Source: Isoetes taiwanensis (Eukaryota; Streptophyta; Lycopodiopsida; Isoetales; Isoetaceae). Taken from it: a stretch of 64,000 nucleotides of DNA. Shown in pieces: positions 44,501 through 57,455 of the stretch. Positions within the stretch are counted from its first letter, which is position 1. The number at the start of each line of letters is the position of its first letter. The DNA lies in NCBI GenBank assembly GCA_021234155.1, contig JAJEKV010000014.1:14558494-14622493 (forward strand), given 5' to 3'. Under the pieces are notes generated by a model. The model ran no database searches. It was not told the DNA's origin and worked only from the letters and a program-made list of their open reading frames with translations. The translations under genes were made by a program, and so were the position numbers.

Positions 44501-47470
44501 TGGAGGATAATGGAGTTAGTATCCAAAAAGGAAATAAACATGAACACGAAACAAACCCAAAACTATATAAAGGGGGGTAGGGAGGGAAGCAATGGGCAAG
44601 GAAGGGCGCTCTTTGTGAGAAGATGCCGATAACCAACCACAAGAATGAATAGTGCATATATGGAGCTCATCCCTTCCAGAATCGCCGATCCGATGTCTGG
44701 ATCGATGCCCTATTCGGGTAAGGGGGCTCTTAAAGAACACAAAAGCGGCCGACAACCAGGAGAACTTCCTCTATATAAGCTACCCGGAGAAACATCAAGA
44801 CATTGAGTTAGAGTCCAAATGACATAGCAAGATTGAGAAGATGGACCGCAAATGCATTTTAAGCAGGGAGCACCATCATGCGAAACTCCTTGGGCCGCTC
44901 CTCTTTGAAATCACTTTGGCGACGAGTAGAGTGTCTTAGGAGAGTGGGTGTAAGGCTAAGACAAGATGATAAGGTCGGAATCGGGGTCTAAGGAGAAAGT
45001 AAAGGTAATGACGAAGGATACAAGGGGAACTTTTCTAAGCATAAATGTTCTGGTAATGAATGACAAGCACCAATATAATGAATGATTGTAGAGCAATTGC
45101 ACGGGAAAGAAGGGCAACAAACGAATATAATTTAAGCTTAGGCCAAATATGAGAAAGGATGAATCTTTGGGCATGGGAACAAATGCAACAAAAGAAATAA
45201 CCATAGGGTGCAAGGTGAGGGTAAGGTTATGGTCAATGATATAGGGGAGATGAAGGGCGAGAGTGTCAAGGAGCGGAATTCTTGAGGTTGACGATATGAC
45301 AAAAGTGTGGCTAGTGAGAACAAAGGATCCAAAATTGAATATCCGGACAAGGTTGCAATAAGAATGTAAAAATGTCAATGATAAGGATGGTGTCTATATA
45401 GATCATGCCCGTAGTACAAAATGCAGCGAGTGTCAAACACAAATACTTCATAACAAAACAAAAAAAAAAGAGAACCAAAGAGGATATGTCCAATATAAAA
45501 CCCATGCCACCAAAATGCAATGAAGTGCCAAATGCAAATAAGTCATATGCACATAAAGCAAGTATAAAAGATGTGAAGCGAAGATATGATAATGGGGTAA
45601 GGCTTCTGACCTAAAACGTAAAAAACAACAACAAGACATACAATGTAAACTTAAAATTGGCCAAATAAAACGTACTTGTACAAAAATGTTCAATGCATTT
45701 GGAAAGCAATATGAAAATGTTAATTAAAAGAGAAAAGGTAGTTGTGGATGAGATGGCAGAACGAAATTTGATAGCATGCCGAAACATATGAATAGGTGCC
45801 CCAATATAAATAGCACTTACCAGCACGGGAACGAGGTTGAGGTAAAGGTGGAGCCATGAGAGTGAAAAGTCAAGAGGAAGGTCAAGAAGAAAAGTGAGAT
45901 TGAAGGCAAATCAGATTCCCGAACGAGGAGGTTCACAAAGTGCGAGGAATGTGCGTGAATAAGAATGGGAGAGCGAAGGTGGAGATTAAGAGTAGGCAAG
46001 GTGGAGTCAAGCTAGCAGAATAGAAGCGGGCAATAATGCAGCTAATTAACGACGGTTTGGAAAAATGTAAGATCCAAGTGAGGCCCCTGATAATACGCTA
46101 AGAGGGTAGAGTAAACAACTGTCAAATATCAAGCTCACTTTCATGAGAAAAATATGTACAGTATAAAGTTAAAGCAAGTACCTAAAGCTCAAATAATGCA
46201 TTTAAGCTCAAATGATGCGTTTAAACTCAAATGATGTATGATGAGCATGCACACCAAGATGTAAGCATAAACGATAAATTCAATAACAAACCTAGGTGCA
46301 ATAATGGATAACTCGAGACATGTATCTATGGAGATTTGGGCCCAAATACAAAAATAAAGCCAACATTCGCCAACCTCGAGAAAATATGTAAAAGAAGCAT
46401 GCAATCCAAAAACGAACCTAGATCACCTGATATGTAATGAATAGAATAGAATAGAATAGTTTTGTTAACAAAATACAAATACAAGTGGAAGTACAGAAGC
46501 AGAAAATGGAATTCAGGATAGGCAAATATGTGCAAATATAGAAGAGCAATAAACAGAAAATAGTGGATAAAGATTTCCATGACCAAAACCAACACAACAA
46601 AACGTATATTCTAAATACTCCAAATAAGAAATCACAAAAATAGCTAGATGAATGAGGCAAGATTAACTCTCGAAAAGCATCATATACGTGCAAAAAGATC
46701 TCAATAGCCAGCTAGAAATAGACTCCCCGAGACAATTAGAATCATGCAAGACTAGCACAATGCACAACATTAGAATGTGCTCAATACAATACCTCATGCA
46801 ATAACAAAAGAGTATACCCACATCTAGATAAAGATAAGCATCAAAAATAAAAATGATCCAATAGAAACTCATGTCAAAATTGCAATGGAGTGCCAAACGC
46901 AATATTTGGCATATCTAGATATAGCTAAATAGCAAATATGCAAATGAAGCACTAGTGCCGAAAAAAACTAAAAATAAGAACAACTTCAAGAACGCGATGC
47001 CAAATTACAAGTGGCCAAATAGGACGTGTTTGCGACAAACAATGCAATGCAACGCATTTTTAAAACAATATGAAAATGAGGAATAAAAGAGAAGCGGCGG
47101 GTGTTAAATGAGATGCCATAGGAAAATAAGACCATGGGCTTAGAGCCATGAGTAGATTTGCAAATACGAATAGTGCGGTTAAAAAATAAGGGAAGAGGTT
47201 GAGGTAGAAGTGCGGACATGTCGGACAAATCAAGAGGAAGGTCAAGACGGAGGTTAAATTTGGATCACATCATGGATCAAACAAAAAGGAGGCTTAAGTC
47301 TGAAGAAAAGTAAGAGGGCGATGCACAAGCAATTTAGGTCAAATGTGAGGCCGAAGTCAAGGTGAGGTTATAGCCAAGGAAAAGGAGAAAGTGAAGGTCA
47401 ACAATGCTTGAGGTCTTGGTTGAGTGCCAGGAGGTGAGCAATGAGAAAAGAAAAGGACAAGTGAAACATA
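44501..47470 (-). repeat. Unknown dispersed repeat, minus-strand copies
   Basis: Read on the minus strand, about 47470-46990 and about 46010-45400 are diverged copies of blocks that also occur on the plus strand at 48.9-51.0 kb. Shared words include GATGTGATCC(A/G)AAT, CTTGACCTTCCTCTTGACTT, ACCTCAACCTC, GGGGCA(C/T)CTATTCAT and TTCACCTTCGCTCTCC. No protein family was recognised; the many hydrophobic 60-90-codon frames are T-rich by-products. A LINE tail (GAATAGAATAGAATAGAATAG at 46438-46458) interrupts it. Confidence 0.5.
46436..46480 (-). repeat. LINE-type (ATTCT)n tail, minus strand
   Basis: The reverse complement reads GTTAACAAAACTATTCTATTC with four ATTCT units, resembling the GTTAAAAAATTCT junction of the LINE 2 tail. 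The element body upstream was not delimited. Confidence 0.45.
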
Positions 47471-47940
47471 ATGACTACATAAAATGGCGCATCAATAGTA
47501 AACCTAGTGCCGTACAGATGGTCTACAATAATAAAGCAAAAGAGATAACGGACATGTGAAATTAAATGACAACAACATGACTATGTAAAGTGACATAGTG
47601 TAGGTAAAGCTATGCATGGAATTAAGTAAAAGAATCACCCAAATACATTAAAATTGGTGTTGTATCATAAGAAAAAATGTGTTGGGTCTGAAAAATGAAA
47701 AAACCCACCTAACAACATAACATGTCATCCACTGCCAAGAACATAGAACGCAACTTCAACAAGTTTCAATGTTACATGATGAAGGACAATCGCCAACATA
47801 AGGCCAGATCTCGGAGCAATGTCTCCAAAAAGGACAACAAAGTAACGCGTTTTAAGCGCCTTTATTTTGTATCACCTTACCATTCTTTGTTTTCTGCATT
47901 TGTCAAAGATATAATCAATGGATCTTTGGGTTAGGGTATA
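47471..47940. other. Spacer between inverted repeat copies
   Basis: A 70-codon plus-strand frame at 47722-47934 has a basic, Lys/Arg-rich sequence (RQHKARSRSNVSKKDNK) but no recognised domain. Otherwise no features. Confidence 0.35.
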
Positions 47941-50900
47941 GTTCATTGTTTTATCTAGGCATTCTCGTCTTAACACTTTTCATTGCAATGGTCCTATGAT
48001 TTCTTATTTCTGATGCGTATTTGATGCGCCTTTTCTACTTCCAGCATGTGCTTGTAAATTGTGTTGCTCGACGTATTTGCTCTTTGGATGCTATGTTGCT
48101 AAGTTATCATTTCTGCAAACATAAGTTACTTCACCATAGAGGGATATGACCTATTTTTGCATTGGTGCTCTTGCTATTTAAGTCACTTCACCTTATAGGG
48201 ATATGACCTATTTTGCATTAATGGTCTTGTAAATTGGTTCATGTCTTTTTCTTTGTTCGACCTATTGTTCCAACATTATCCCTAGATGGCAACATGGTCT
48301 AAGATGCACACCAAACATTGAGGATATTATATTATCCTGCACAATGGTTATTTTCTTTAAACTCCATACCATTGTTTATGTTGATCATATGATATCATGG
48401 ATAGATTTGTTAGAGGACTTTCACATATTTTCTAGTTGACATATGCCTATGGGATCATCCCCCCCAGAGTTTTGCATTTTAATTCTGCATTTGATAATTT
48501 TGCATTTTATATTTAGTTTTATTTGAATATGAAGTATATCTCGATCGACACTACATTGACTTTTTTATGTAGGTTTATATTGAAAACATTCGTTTGGGCT
48601 TGCCAATGGGACCCCATAACATTGGCTTATTTGTGACGATTTTCGTTTCAAGCATCGGTGGACTTGCTTTTAGCGATAATATGTCCTTTGGGTTTTCATT
48701 GTTCAATTTGGATTGATTCTTTGGGGTATTTGGCAATTGCATGCCTCATGAAAGTATTATATGTGTTTTCCTTTTGATCGACCTCCACTTTGATGAGCCA
48801 TTCATGTTCCTTGCCATATCTGTTTCGCTTTGTTGTCCAAGCTTGATCTGGTTTTGATGTCTTCAATTTGTTTCATCACCACCCATTTTACGCTATGCTA
48901 GCCCGAGTCGGGACCTTAGCTATCTTAATATTCACCTTCGCTCTCCTATTCTTGTTCCAAACCATTTCCGCGGACCTTATGAACCTCGTTGCTTGGGGGT
49001 CTATTTAATGCCCATCTCATTTTTCTTCTTGACCTTTCTCTTGACTTTTGCACTAATATGTGCGCAACCTCTAACTTTTACTCCTCCCTCCTTTTTTGTA
49101 ATCTTTTGCTTATACACTTTGTTTAGTTTTTGCCTATATTTGGTCAATATTTGGTTGGGCATTTCACATGACACGAGTCTAACAACATAGCCCGTGTCTA
49201 TCGTTTTCGGTCATACTTATTGTCTTCGAGCTTATATTCATGGGTCCTTAAACCCCTTCTTGACTTTTGTGCTCCGTGTGCGACCTCTACCTTAACCTCA
49301 TCCCTCACTCGCTAGCGACTATACAAGGGGCAAGCAAGATGTTGTACGTGCACATAGTCACCATAGTCGCTGGCGGTCTTCCTCTTCCGTCTGCCGCAAC
49401 GGCCCAGCATCACTTGTCATCCGGTCCCTCCCTCTTTCTCTCTGATGTGGTATATATTCCTTCTTCATCCTCCCTAACCTTCCAATACTCGTTCAACCTT
49501 TGACATTCGTCTCTATGCCATATTTTTGCAAATTGTCATGTTTTTGCATTTGAGAGCTCCTTTGAAACATATTTATCCTTTGAAGCATATTCACCTAGTT
49601 GTTTTAGAATTCATGTAGTATTCTCATATTGTATATTCTTTCCTTGATTTTTAAGTTATGGGGAGCTTCATCCACTATTTTGCCCGTTTATTACCCTTCT
49701 ATATTTCCATATAATTTGCCTTGCTAACTCGATTATTCTTCATTTTCTGCTTTCTGTAAGAATATAGTCAAATGAGGTTTTGGGGATTATAGCATTGTTT
49801 ATGTTGTTATTGAGGCGATCGTGTTTTAGACGTTTTCTGGTAGAGATCATGCAGTCTTCTATGATGCGTAATTAATGCGTTCTTTTATGATTTACATTTC
49901 AACATGCACTTGTAAATTGTGTTGTTAGATATGTCTTTTCTTAAGGTGCTATGTTGTTGAGTTCTAGTTTTGCTGCGCTATGCTGTTACTTCACCTTAGA
50001 GGGATATGATTGAATGTTGTATATATGGACTTGCCATTTAATCATTTCACTTCGGATATTAAACTGATTATGTATTTGTCTTCACCTTTGCTCTCCTATT
50101 CGTATTCCAGACCATTCCAGTGACCTAGTACACCTTTTGCTGACTTCAATTGACTTCAATCTTTATTTCTTTCTTTCTGGTCCTTCATGTTGGATTTATG
50201 CTCACATTTCTGCAAATTTTGCCTCAATCTCCTCCCTCATTCTTGTTAGGTATGATTCATTTTGGGGCATCTATTCATGGGGCATCTTTTGTTTTATTAT
50301 TGCGAACAATAGGTATGGCTAGCTTACTAACAATATGACATCATTGCGTAATCACTTATTCCTTTTTTCTCATTCTGCCGCATGGCTAGTCTCCTTGCAC
50401 TCCACCTCGACGTCGGCACTTGACCCCATCGCCTCTTTTACCTTGGCCTTAATCACACTTTTGACTTCAGACTCAGACTTCGACCTTCTTTGTTTTTTCA
50501 TAAGCCTCTCTTTGCTTGACCCACGATGTGATCCGAATGTAACTTCAATCTCTTTTCCCTACTTGACCTTCCTTAACCTCTACCTCAACCTCATTCCTCG
50601 TTCTTTAAAAGTATTATTCATATTGGTGCATCTAGTCATGGCTTTAGGCATGTGATATTATTTTCCTTATGATATTTCATTTAACACTGTCGTTTCCTTT
50701 TTATTTAACTTTTTCATATTATTTTCAAAATGGATTGTATTGCATTTTTTGTCGAAAGTACGTTCTATTTGGCAAATTATAGTTTGTTTTCGTGTTCTTG
50801 ACGTTATTTTTTATGGTTTACATCATTTGCATTTTTATATTTGGCCTTATCGTCATGCATTTGCCGATCCATTGAGTTTTTATGGCATGGATTTATATTG

Positions 50901-51345
50901 GACACATTCTAGTTTTGCATTGTGCCTCAATTTGCTCACAATTCTTTAGTTATCTTGAGCAAGATTCCTCTCATCGACCCTTTTTTCCTGCAATGGGTGA
51001 CTCATGGAGTTTTATCCTCTTATCGATTTAGACCTTCCTTTTTCCTCCTCATGTGACCCGTTACCCATCTTATCATTCTCTCGCCTTGAACCTCTTTGTT
51101 GTTTGATCCATGATGTTTTCAGCTCGCGGCAATACGAGAGTGTGCATGATGTTGTTCGTGCACATAGTCGCAGGCAACGTCGTTGGCCATCTTCCTCTTC
51201 CATCCGCAATAACTGCCCAGGGAGTTCCACGTACTGATGTTCATGTTCATGGCGAATGGCGGTCATCATGCTCTCCTTCTTGCTATGTGGGAGGTTTTTG
51301 TCGTTTTCATGCGAGCTCCATTCTAGAATCTTGATTCTTTCCACT
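47941..51345 (+). repeat. Unknown dispersed repeat, two tandem plus-strand copies of about 1.8 kb
   Basis: Blocks recur with a spacing of about 1.8-1.86 kb: ACTTGTAAATTGTGTTG at 48051 and 49908, CTTCACC(T/A)TAGAGGGATATGA at 48130 and 49990, TCACCTT(C/T)GCTCTCCTATTC at 48932 and 50080, GTGCACATAGTC(A/G)C at 49349 and 51157, and CTTCCTCTTCC at 49379 and 51190. This is a diverged tandem duplication, with related copies inverted at 44.5-47.5 kb. No coding function was recognised. Confidence 0.55.
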
Positions 51346-52655
51346 TGAGGCCACTTGTTGGGGATTTTGGGGAAAATCCGTCAACAAAGACCCATTTAAC
51401 AATGCAATGCATAGGCAGTTTCTATAATTTGCTTATGTATTGCCAGATGTGCAGCAACGAGCTCAAACTTGATATAATTGTGGCAATGTATTGAAGAGCA
51501 TTTGAATATGCGATAGATTGGGGAGTGAAAGATATCATTTTTTGCAGTCATTAGAGAAAGCAGATCTGGAAAAACAAGCCGAGTAGTCTGGTATTCAATA
51601 TGCAAAAATGAAATTAAGTTACCTCTGATATCAGGGGCGGCACTTTGCATGTCCAGCACTTCCAACAGAGTTATCGCTGGATTTAGATGATCCAAAATGG
51701 GCTTGGAACTTAGATCCGAAATTAGATTCTATACTATTTTGGCCAGAAAATTTTAACCAAGATACCTTAGAAAAGTCTAGTTTGGAAGCCTAGCAGATCA
51801 AGTAGAAGAGGGAAATATAATCAGATTCGCCAACAATGAAGACAGAAAACATCTCCGGCCAAATCGAGTGAGGTTGCAACAATAGGAGTACGACTTCTTA
51901 AGAATAGGAAATATTAGATTGTAAATCATGGCTGTTTCAAAATGTGTGGTTTTGAGGCGGTTTTGGTGCGCCAAAAATCCACCCGAAGCAATCTCCACCA
52001 ACCGAGGAAAATCATTGAAAATTAACTGCTTGCACGCTAGCCTCTCCATCTATTATTTGAATAGGTACTAGAGTCTCCATAAGAAAATGTAATAGATTTG
52101 GTAGTCTCCATCAGGAAAAGAGAGCCTGTCAAAATAAGACATGTGGCTACCAAAAGTAAGTTGTCACGTAGGAATGGATTAGAAACAAGGGCACTTATTT
52201 TTGATTGGCTAGAGCCAAAAGTTGATGTGTATTTTCTCTATTTTCATATAGGGTCTTTTGGAGACTCCATATTATCTCTAATGGCGAAGAACCCTAAATC
52301 ATTAGAGTGAGAAGAAGGCCAAAAAAATTGTGAGCTATCTAGATCGTCCAACTTTTAAGTCAAATGCAGGTCGATCAAACTTTTGGGCTTGATCTCTTTG
52401 GGAGAGGAGACTACTTGTGTTCTTAAAATTTTGACGATAAAACATTATAATATAAAATTATACCAAAACCATTGCAATAAATAAAAGTCAACCATTGTCC
52501 ACATCTGCCCCATTTTTGTGAGCCTTGACTAGGATTTCTGTAACACGACGTTTTTAATTTTAGTATATATTGATGAACAATTTTAACTATCAGACTCTTA
52601 TGTAATATTTATTTAATTTGGTAGGAGGCGTAGATTTAACAAGCAATAGGCAATA
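51346..52655. other. Intergenic DNA with possible LTR-like ends, nothing firm
   Basis: TTGTTGGGGATTTTGGGG at 51355 resembles the start of some plant LTRs, and 52000-52310 carries repeated TAGTCTCCAT words. No paired copy was found. The frames at 51396-51695, 51798-52049 and 52098-52310 show no domains. Confidence 0.3.
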
Positions 52656-52659
52656 AAAG

Positions 52660-54203
52660 CGCCAAGTTTAGGAACAAAGAAAGAGATATACAAGAATAGG
52701 ATGGATTGAACTAGTGAGAATAGCCCTCACTATAGCCTTACATATAGGCCTCAAAAGGCGTCACAAAAAGGAACACAACCACGACCAAAGAGTCGATTGT
52801 GACTCTTTGGGTTTGGATCGATGAGGTGTGCATGCACGGGTGCCATCTGGATATGCTACGTGGGCATTATTCTAATGCTCCCATTGCATTAATGCACATC
52901 TATAAACTAGAACTTTACACAGAAATATTAAAAATAGTACTAAATCACGACACTAACCACTAAGAAACATCCAGTATTGAGAAATTCCACTTTCAGTTAA
53001 AAGCGGTCTTCCATTATTCTTAGTGTCAACATCCTCTTGACTTCTTTCTTATGTCTTTCTCTACACATAGCGATGAGATGATGCGGTTTCTGCGATAGTA
53101 ACAAGTTCTTTCTCTTCTAGATTGTACCACAAAATTTGCAGATTCCTCCTTTGTCTTTTGCCTTGCAACCTCTCGAGGAAGAGCTTGGATCATATCTTGA
53201 GGAGTTAAAGGATTATTACTCGAAAAATATTATAAGATAATGTATCATAAACCTTCGGGGAATTCTTTAAGAAGAATAGCTATGCCTTCATCACTATCAT
53301 ATAGGAGATTCAATGGCTAGTAATTGTTGTTTTCGAGCATTATTTTCAATGATAAAAGTAACAACATTCTTTGCTTGTAAGCCTCAAATCCTATAATTTA
53401 GTTCAGGAACACCATGGTAGAGTTTCCTTTGGCCCCATCAATATTTTTTAGGAAATCCCGGATCTCTTTAGCGGTTTTGAAGGCAAGGATAGTTAGTGCA
53501 ATATTATCACTCAAGTATTCTTTGAAGTATGGCACAAACTCTAGTATCTTTTGCTCCCACTTAATTGCGACATCGAGAATCAACAAATTAAGCTTCTTGG
53601 CCATTGATGATAGTTACCAAATCATGTCCCTAGAGTAGGGAATTCACTCGGATCTTCCAGATATAAAATTTATAACCATCAAATTTCTCCCTTTGTTGAA
53701 GGAGATAAAACCGAATAATTTGGAATTGCCCAAAATTTGTCATGCTTAAGAGTTTTCACCCGGATCCTTAAAGCACCAAGGCCCACCACCAAGGACATGG
53801 TCGTTGGCACAAAAGGCCAAAGCAAGCCGTAGACTGGTTGGGCAAAGCGAGAATACTTAAGAAAAAAGAAGGAGCTTTTTAAGTTTTCAGACCTTGGTTT
53901 TTTTTTTCTCAAATGGATGCACCCACGGCTTGAATCACTGCTCCAAATCCGCTTCTAGAATCTTCAATAGCCCGTAGGCGCTTATACCATGTCAAGTTTA
54001 GTAATAAGAAGAGATAGACAACAATAGGATGGATTGAACCAATGAGAATAGCCCTCACCGCAACCTTACATATAGGCCTCAAAGAGGCATACCCAGAGAG
54101 GGATGCAAGCACAACCAAAACTCACGATTGTGGCTCTTGGGCTGAATCGATGAAGTGTGCATGCAATGCCACCTGGATATGCCACGTGGGCATTATTTTA
54201 ATA
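52660..54203 (-). mobile_element. Short non-autonomous copia-like LTR retrotransposon (gag only, TR-GAG type)
   Basis: Two direct repeats of about 215 bp (53990-54203, the 5' LTR on the minus strand, and 52660-52877, the 3' LTR) flank a 1.1-kb interior. The interior starts immediately after the 5' LTR with TGGTATAAGCGCC (53989-53977), close to the initiator-Met primer site TGGTATCAGAGCC used by Ty1/copia elements. The coding part is only gag-like. A size under 1.6 kb, LTRs, primer site and gag without pol is the layout of terminal-repeat retrotransposons with a GAG domain. No clear target duplication was found. Confidence 0.65.
53120..53940 (-). pseudogene. Copia-type gag (UBN2-like), broken
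   Basis: Minus-strand segments read AIKWEQKILEFVPYF, AFKTAKEIRDFLKN (the KTAKEIWDxLxxxY-type motif of copia gag) and STMVFLN near 53600-53400, then in another frame LYDSDEGIAILLKEFPE near 53290 and ALPREVARQKTKEESANF near 53185. The upstream frame 53679-53912 is the likely N-terminal part. Several frameshifts are present. Confidence 0.6.
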
Positions 54204-56237
54204 TAATCGTCTTCATATAGCAATATGACAGATTTTGCTAGGGATGCCTATCAACTCAAAGGAGCATTATGCACATTAGTTGGCCTTGAAATGATAACTT
54301 TTCAATTGTACAATCTTCTAAACGTCCAAAGTCTTGTCACATTTTGGTATTTAACTAGAGAAAGTCTACGATTGAAGTGTTTATTATATTGAAGAGATAT
54401 GTTTCTAGCTTAATATAGGCATTAGTCAATGGAAGTGTAGGAAGATAAGACTTTAGTTACAATTTGTTTTGATAGGAGACAATCGTGAAAGATTTGTATA
54501 GTTGATAACTAATCCTAAAATTTTCTCCGATTTATTAGTTGGTTGGTTCTTCACCTGATGGAGTTCTAGTTTGAATCCTCATGGGAACATGTAACATAAG
54601 GTGAATGGGGGCAAGACCTTTAAGGCAATAATGTTGTTTTGTAAATAGCTCATAGGAAGATAGACAATATAGGCAGAGGCTAGGATTGGAATGTTGTCCT
54701 AAGTCCTAAGCTAATCTTTAAATTTGTTGATGGCGTAGATAACACTGCATGCACACCCACACCAATTTGATGGCCCTCAAGTTTTTTTTTTTTTTTTTAA
54801 GTGACACTCTCTCAGGCGGGGACGTTATCGCCCTTAACACACCACCTCGATCCGATCACCATTTGAATTGGTCTAGATTGTCTATTTGATAATACCCTAG
54901 GGTTTTATGAAGTAGCAGCGTGTTATGGCTCCAGTAAACCACTGGCCAAGATTGATCTCAACCGTTGGATCACTATAAACTTGAGGGGCGGTGCGTTAAG
55001 GAAGAGAAAAGTCATTGTAGTGTTTGCAATGAGATAGAAATGCTCTTAAATGAGTCCAACATTGGTCAATAAGTCTATAGGAAGGTGGGACTTTAGTACA
55101 TTACGTTGTTGGAGCGAGATAAGTGAGATAGAGAAATATAACCGTGTAACTTAGGGTGTTGGAAATTGTCATGACAGAGGGCACAATCAGTGGATAATTA
55201 GCGGTTGGCACATGTAACATCACAAATGGAAAGAATTGGCCAACCAGAAGAAACAGCCAATTGTAGCAAAATTGACGGGGAGCACACGCGAGTAGACATT
55301 TTCCCAAGCTTACACGGCGTGTACAAATTCAACAAAGGAAAAGGATATTCCCATACACAAGCCTAGGGGGCGGAAGTCAATTTATAAAATTATTGTTAGA
55401 ATCATGTGCAAGGAGGTGGAACACCACGTGTAAAGGGAAATTAAAGGCAATCTGGGGCAGCAAATTGCGGAAGGCTTCTAAATTACCCTGTTACGGGTCC
55501 GGACGAAGTCAACGAAATTATCAGCAACGAAGAATAAAGCAACAAATCTGCGGCACCACATGTTAAAGAAAGAAGCGTTAGCGAGACGGGAGTCAAAAGG
55601 GGACAAAAAAATAATGGTGCATGTGAAGGTGGAAGCTAATTAATAAGGGCAAGGGACAGCGAGGCAAGCTCTGACGCGTAACTAACAGGCCATAAACAAA
55701 GCAACAACAACATACAAACATTTTGGCGAGGCCAAAAAATAATACAAACAGAAAGAAAAGAAAGCGCACATGGGCGAGGCATAGGCGTGGTCATGATGAG
55801 CCAACCAACAATAATACTAAAAAATATGTTACAACATCAACGCCACCTAACCACTTAACCACGAAAAAAACAAAGGGGCTAAACCCGCGTGGGTTACGCT
55901 GCGGGGTTGGAACCGTGGTGCGCTTTAGCCGCAACCGCGGTTTCGCACCGGCTTTCTCTCTCCTCTCTCTAGCAGGCAGGCAGGGCCCTTCCTTCCGCCC
56001 GCAAACGTGGAGAACGTCCTCCATCGCCGGACCTCCGGCTCCGGCGCCCTTTCTTTTTCCTCCATACCTTCCGCACCCGCACAGCGGACCCTTCAATTAA
56101 TCGTAACGACTCAAACCCACATGAATTCATGTAAAAAATTGGCTTAATATCACTTCTCTGCACAAAATTTCATCGATTCTTCTACCCCGGATTTTCTTTC
56201 TTCCATATCCCCTGGCTATGGTGCCTAAACCTCTGTC
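54204..56237. other. Intergenic DNA downstream of the GATA gene
   Basis: About 2 kb without a supported gene. It contains an 18-base T run at 54782-54799, which could be the poly(A) tail of a minus-strand retroposon (the ends GGTGTGTTAAGG and GGTGCGTTAAGG lie within 250 bases), and a GC-rich patch at 55880-56090 with overlapping open frames on both strands (55723-56100 plus, 55791-56096 minus) that show no domain. Confidence 0.4.
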
Positions 56238-57455
56238 TCAGTACAAAATTGCTCCTACTTCTTGATGCTGTGGAGGATTAAGAAGCAAGGGCTGGTCACA
56301 AGCTGGCTCGAATTCTCTCATTTTTCGCATTTCCAACACCTTGCGATGAGAATTAGAGTGTTTTTCGACGGAAAATGTTGGGCTCAGGGCAGGCCTGTAC
56401 TCGGGAAAAAGCCTGCCGGACTTGTATCTTACTCCGCAAGCATTGCACAGAGTTTTGGGTCCCAAAGGCCCTGCCCGCCATTGCGGAGTTTTCTGGCTCA
56501 GACAATGCAAGCATCTTCTGGGCTGTCCGTCTTGCCCAGCTTTCTTAAATCCCCTGCATTGCTTCTTAGAATCAACACTAATTTCATTTCCAACCGACCC
56601 GTCAATGGAATCGAGCCAAGATATGGTGGATTGCTGGGAATTTTCTGTGCTGGATGGAGTCTCTGAAACCGCCGGAGTTGTTAGAATTTGGGAGGGCCAA
56701 ACCTTGAGACCGTTTCTGGTCCTTTTGCTTCTAGCCTTGGCAGGAATCGCCGTTTTAGCCCAGTTGGTAGTACTGGCCATATCAATCAAAGATGGGCTAC
56801 CCATTTCTCCTCTGCCGGATGACGCACTGCTTTCTAACACAGAGACCGGACTTCTGACATGAAATTGGTCCTGGCTTGAGTATGAAAGCTGCGAAGAATG
56901 CTTGCTCTCTGTAGTATCCAGCGACACACAAACGGAGGCCAGCCCTGGCATTGCTGCATCCTCTGTACTGAACGAATCGTCCACGAAATTGGACAGCCAT
57001 TCTAGTTCTGCTATGTCGTCACACTGTAACCCAAAAACAGAGCATTAATCTTGATAATCTTTCACAAGAACCCAAAGAAAACAAACTCCTAGATGCAATT
57101 TACGACCAAAACATACCGGAAAGTATAAATCCTTGGCGTCTTCGTCGTCAACTCCAGAAATAGATGATAATCCGTCGTTGGGTTTCTCGGTTTCGACGAT
57201 TTGGCAGGGGTTTATGAACGAATTGGGTGGTTGAAGAGGCTGGGGTTCATCCATAATAGGTCCGGCAATGTCTTCATTCGTAAAATCCAGCAAATCATCG
57301 ATATGGAAAGAATCAACAAGGCCAGAACAGGGTTCCGCCAACTCCAGAGGTTTGGAAATCTTCTTGGGCTCGGAGATAACATGAGGAAAAGCCTGAACGG
57401 GAGCCTGGCTATGGCGAGGAAGGAAGAAAACGGAGGAATGGCTATGGTGGTCCAT
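56238..57455 (-). CDS. Class A (subfamily I) GATA zinc-finger transcription factor, two exons
   Basis: A DNA-binding regulator of WGATAR sites in the nucleus. Spliced from 57455-57117 and 57023-56238 (113 + 261 = 374 residues). The 93-bp intron has clean sites (CCG|GTATGT, TTACAG|TGT) in phase 0. Conserved N-terminal motifs of plant class A GATA factors are present: FHIDDLLDFTNEDIAGP (about residues 50-66) and DDIAELEWLSNFVDDSFS (about 115-132). A basic nuclear-localisation-like stretch KARSKRTR lies at about 209-216. The zinc finger is CX2CX18CX2C with Cys 284, 287, 306 and 309 (CLHC, QKTPQWRAGP, CNAC), followed by GVRYKSGRLFPEYRPA, SPTF and HSNSHRKVLEMR, all hallmark. Length is typical. No frameshift: it is the only plainly intact gene here. 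The start is the first ATG before the conserved motifs, with no alternative needed. Confidence 0.95.

Noticed and set aside
45400-47245. Membrane proteins on the minus strand (very hydrophobic 60-140-codon frames)
   Set aside because: Hydrophobicity follows from T-rich DNA (Phe/Leu/Ile codons). Frames differ between repeat copies and none is conserved.
55723-56100. A gene on either strand in the GC-rich patch downstream of the GATA gene
   Set aside because: Overlapping frames on both strands have similar length and no recognisable motifs; GC-rich DNA lacks stops by chance.
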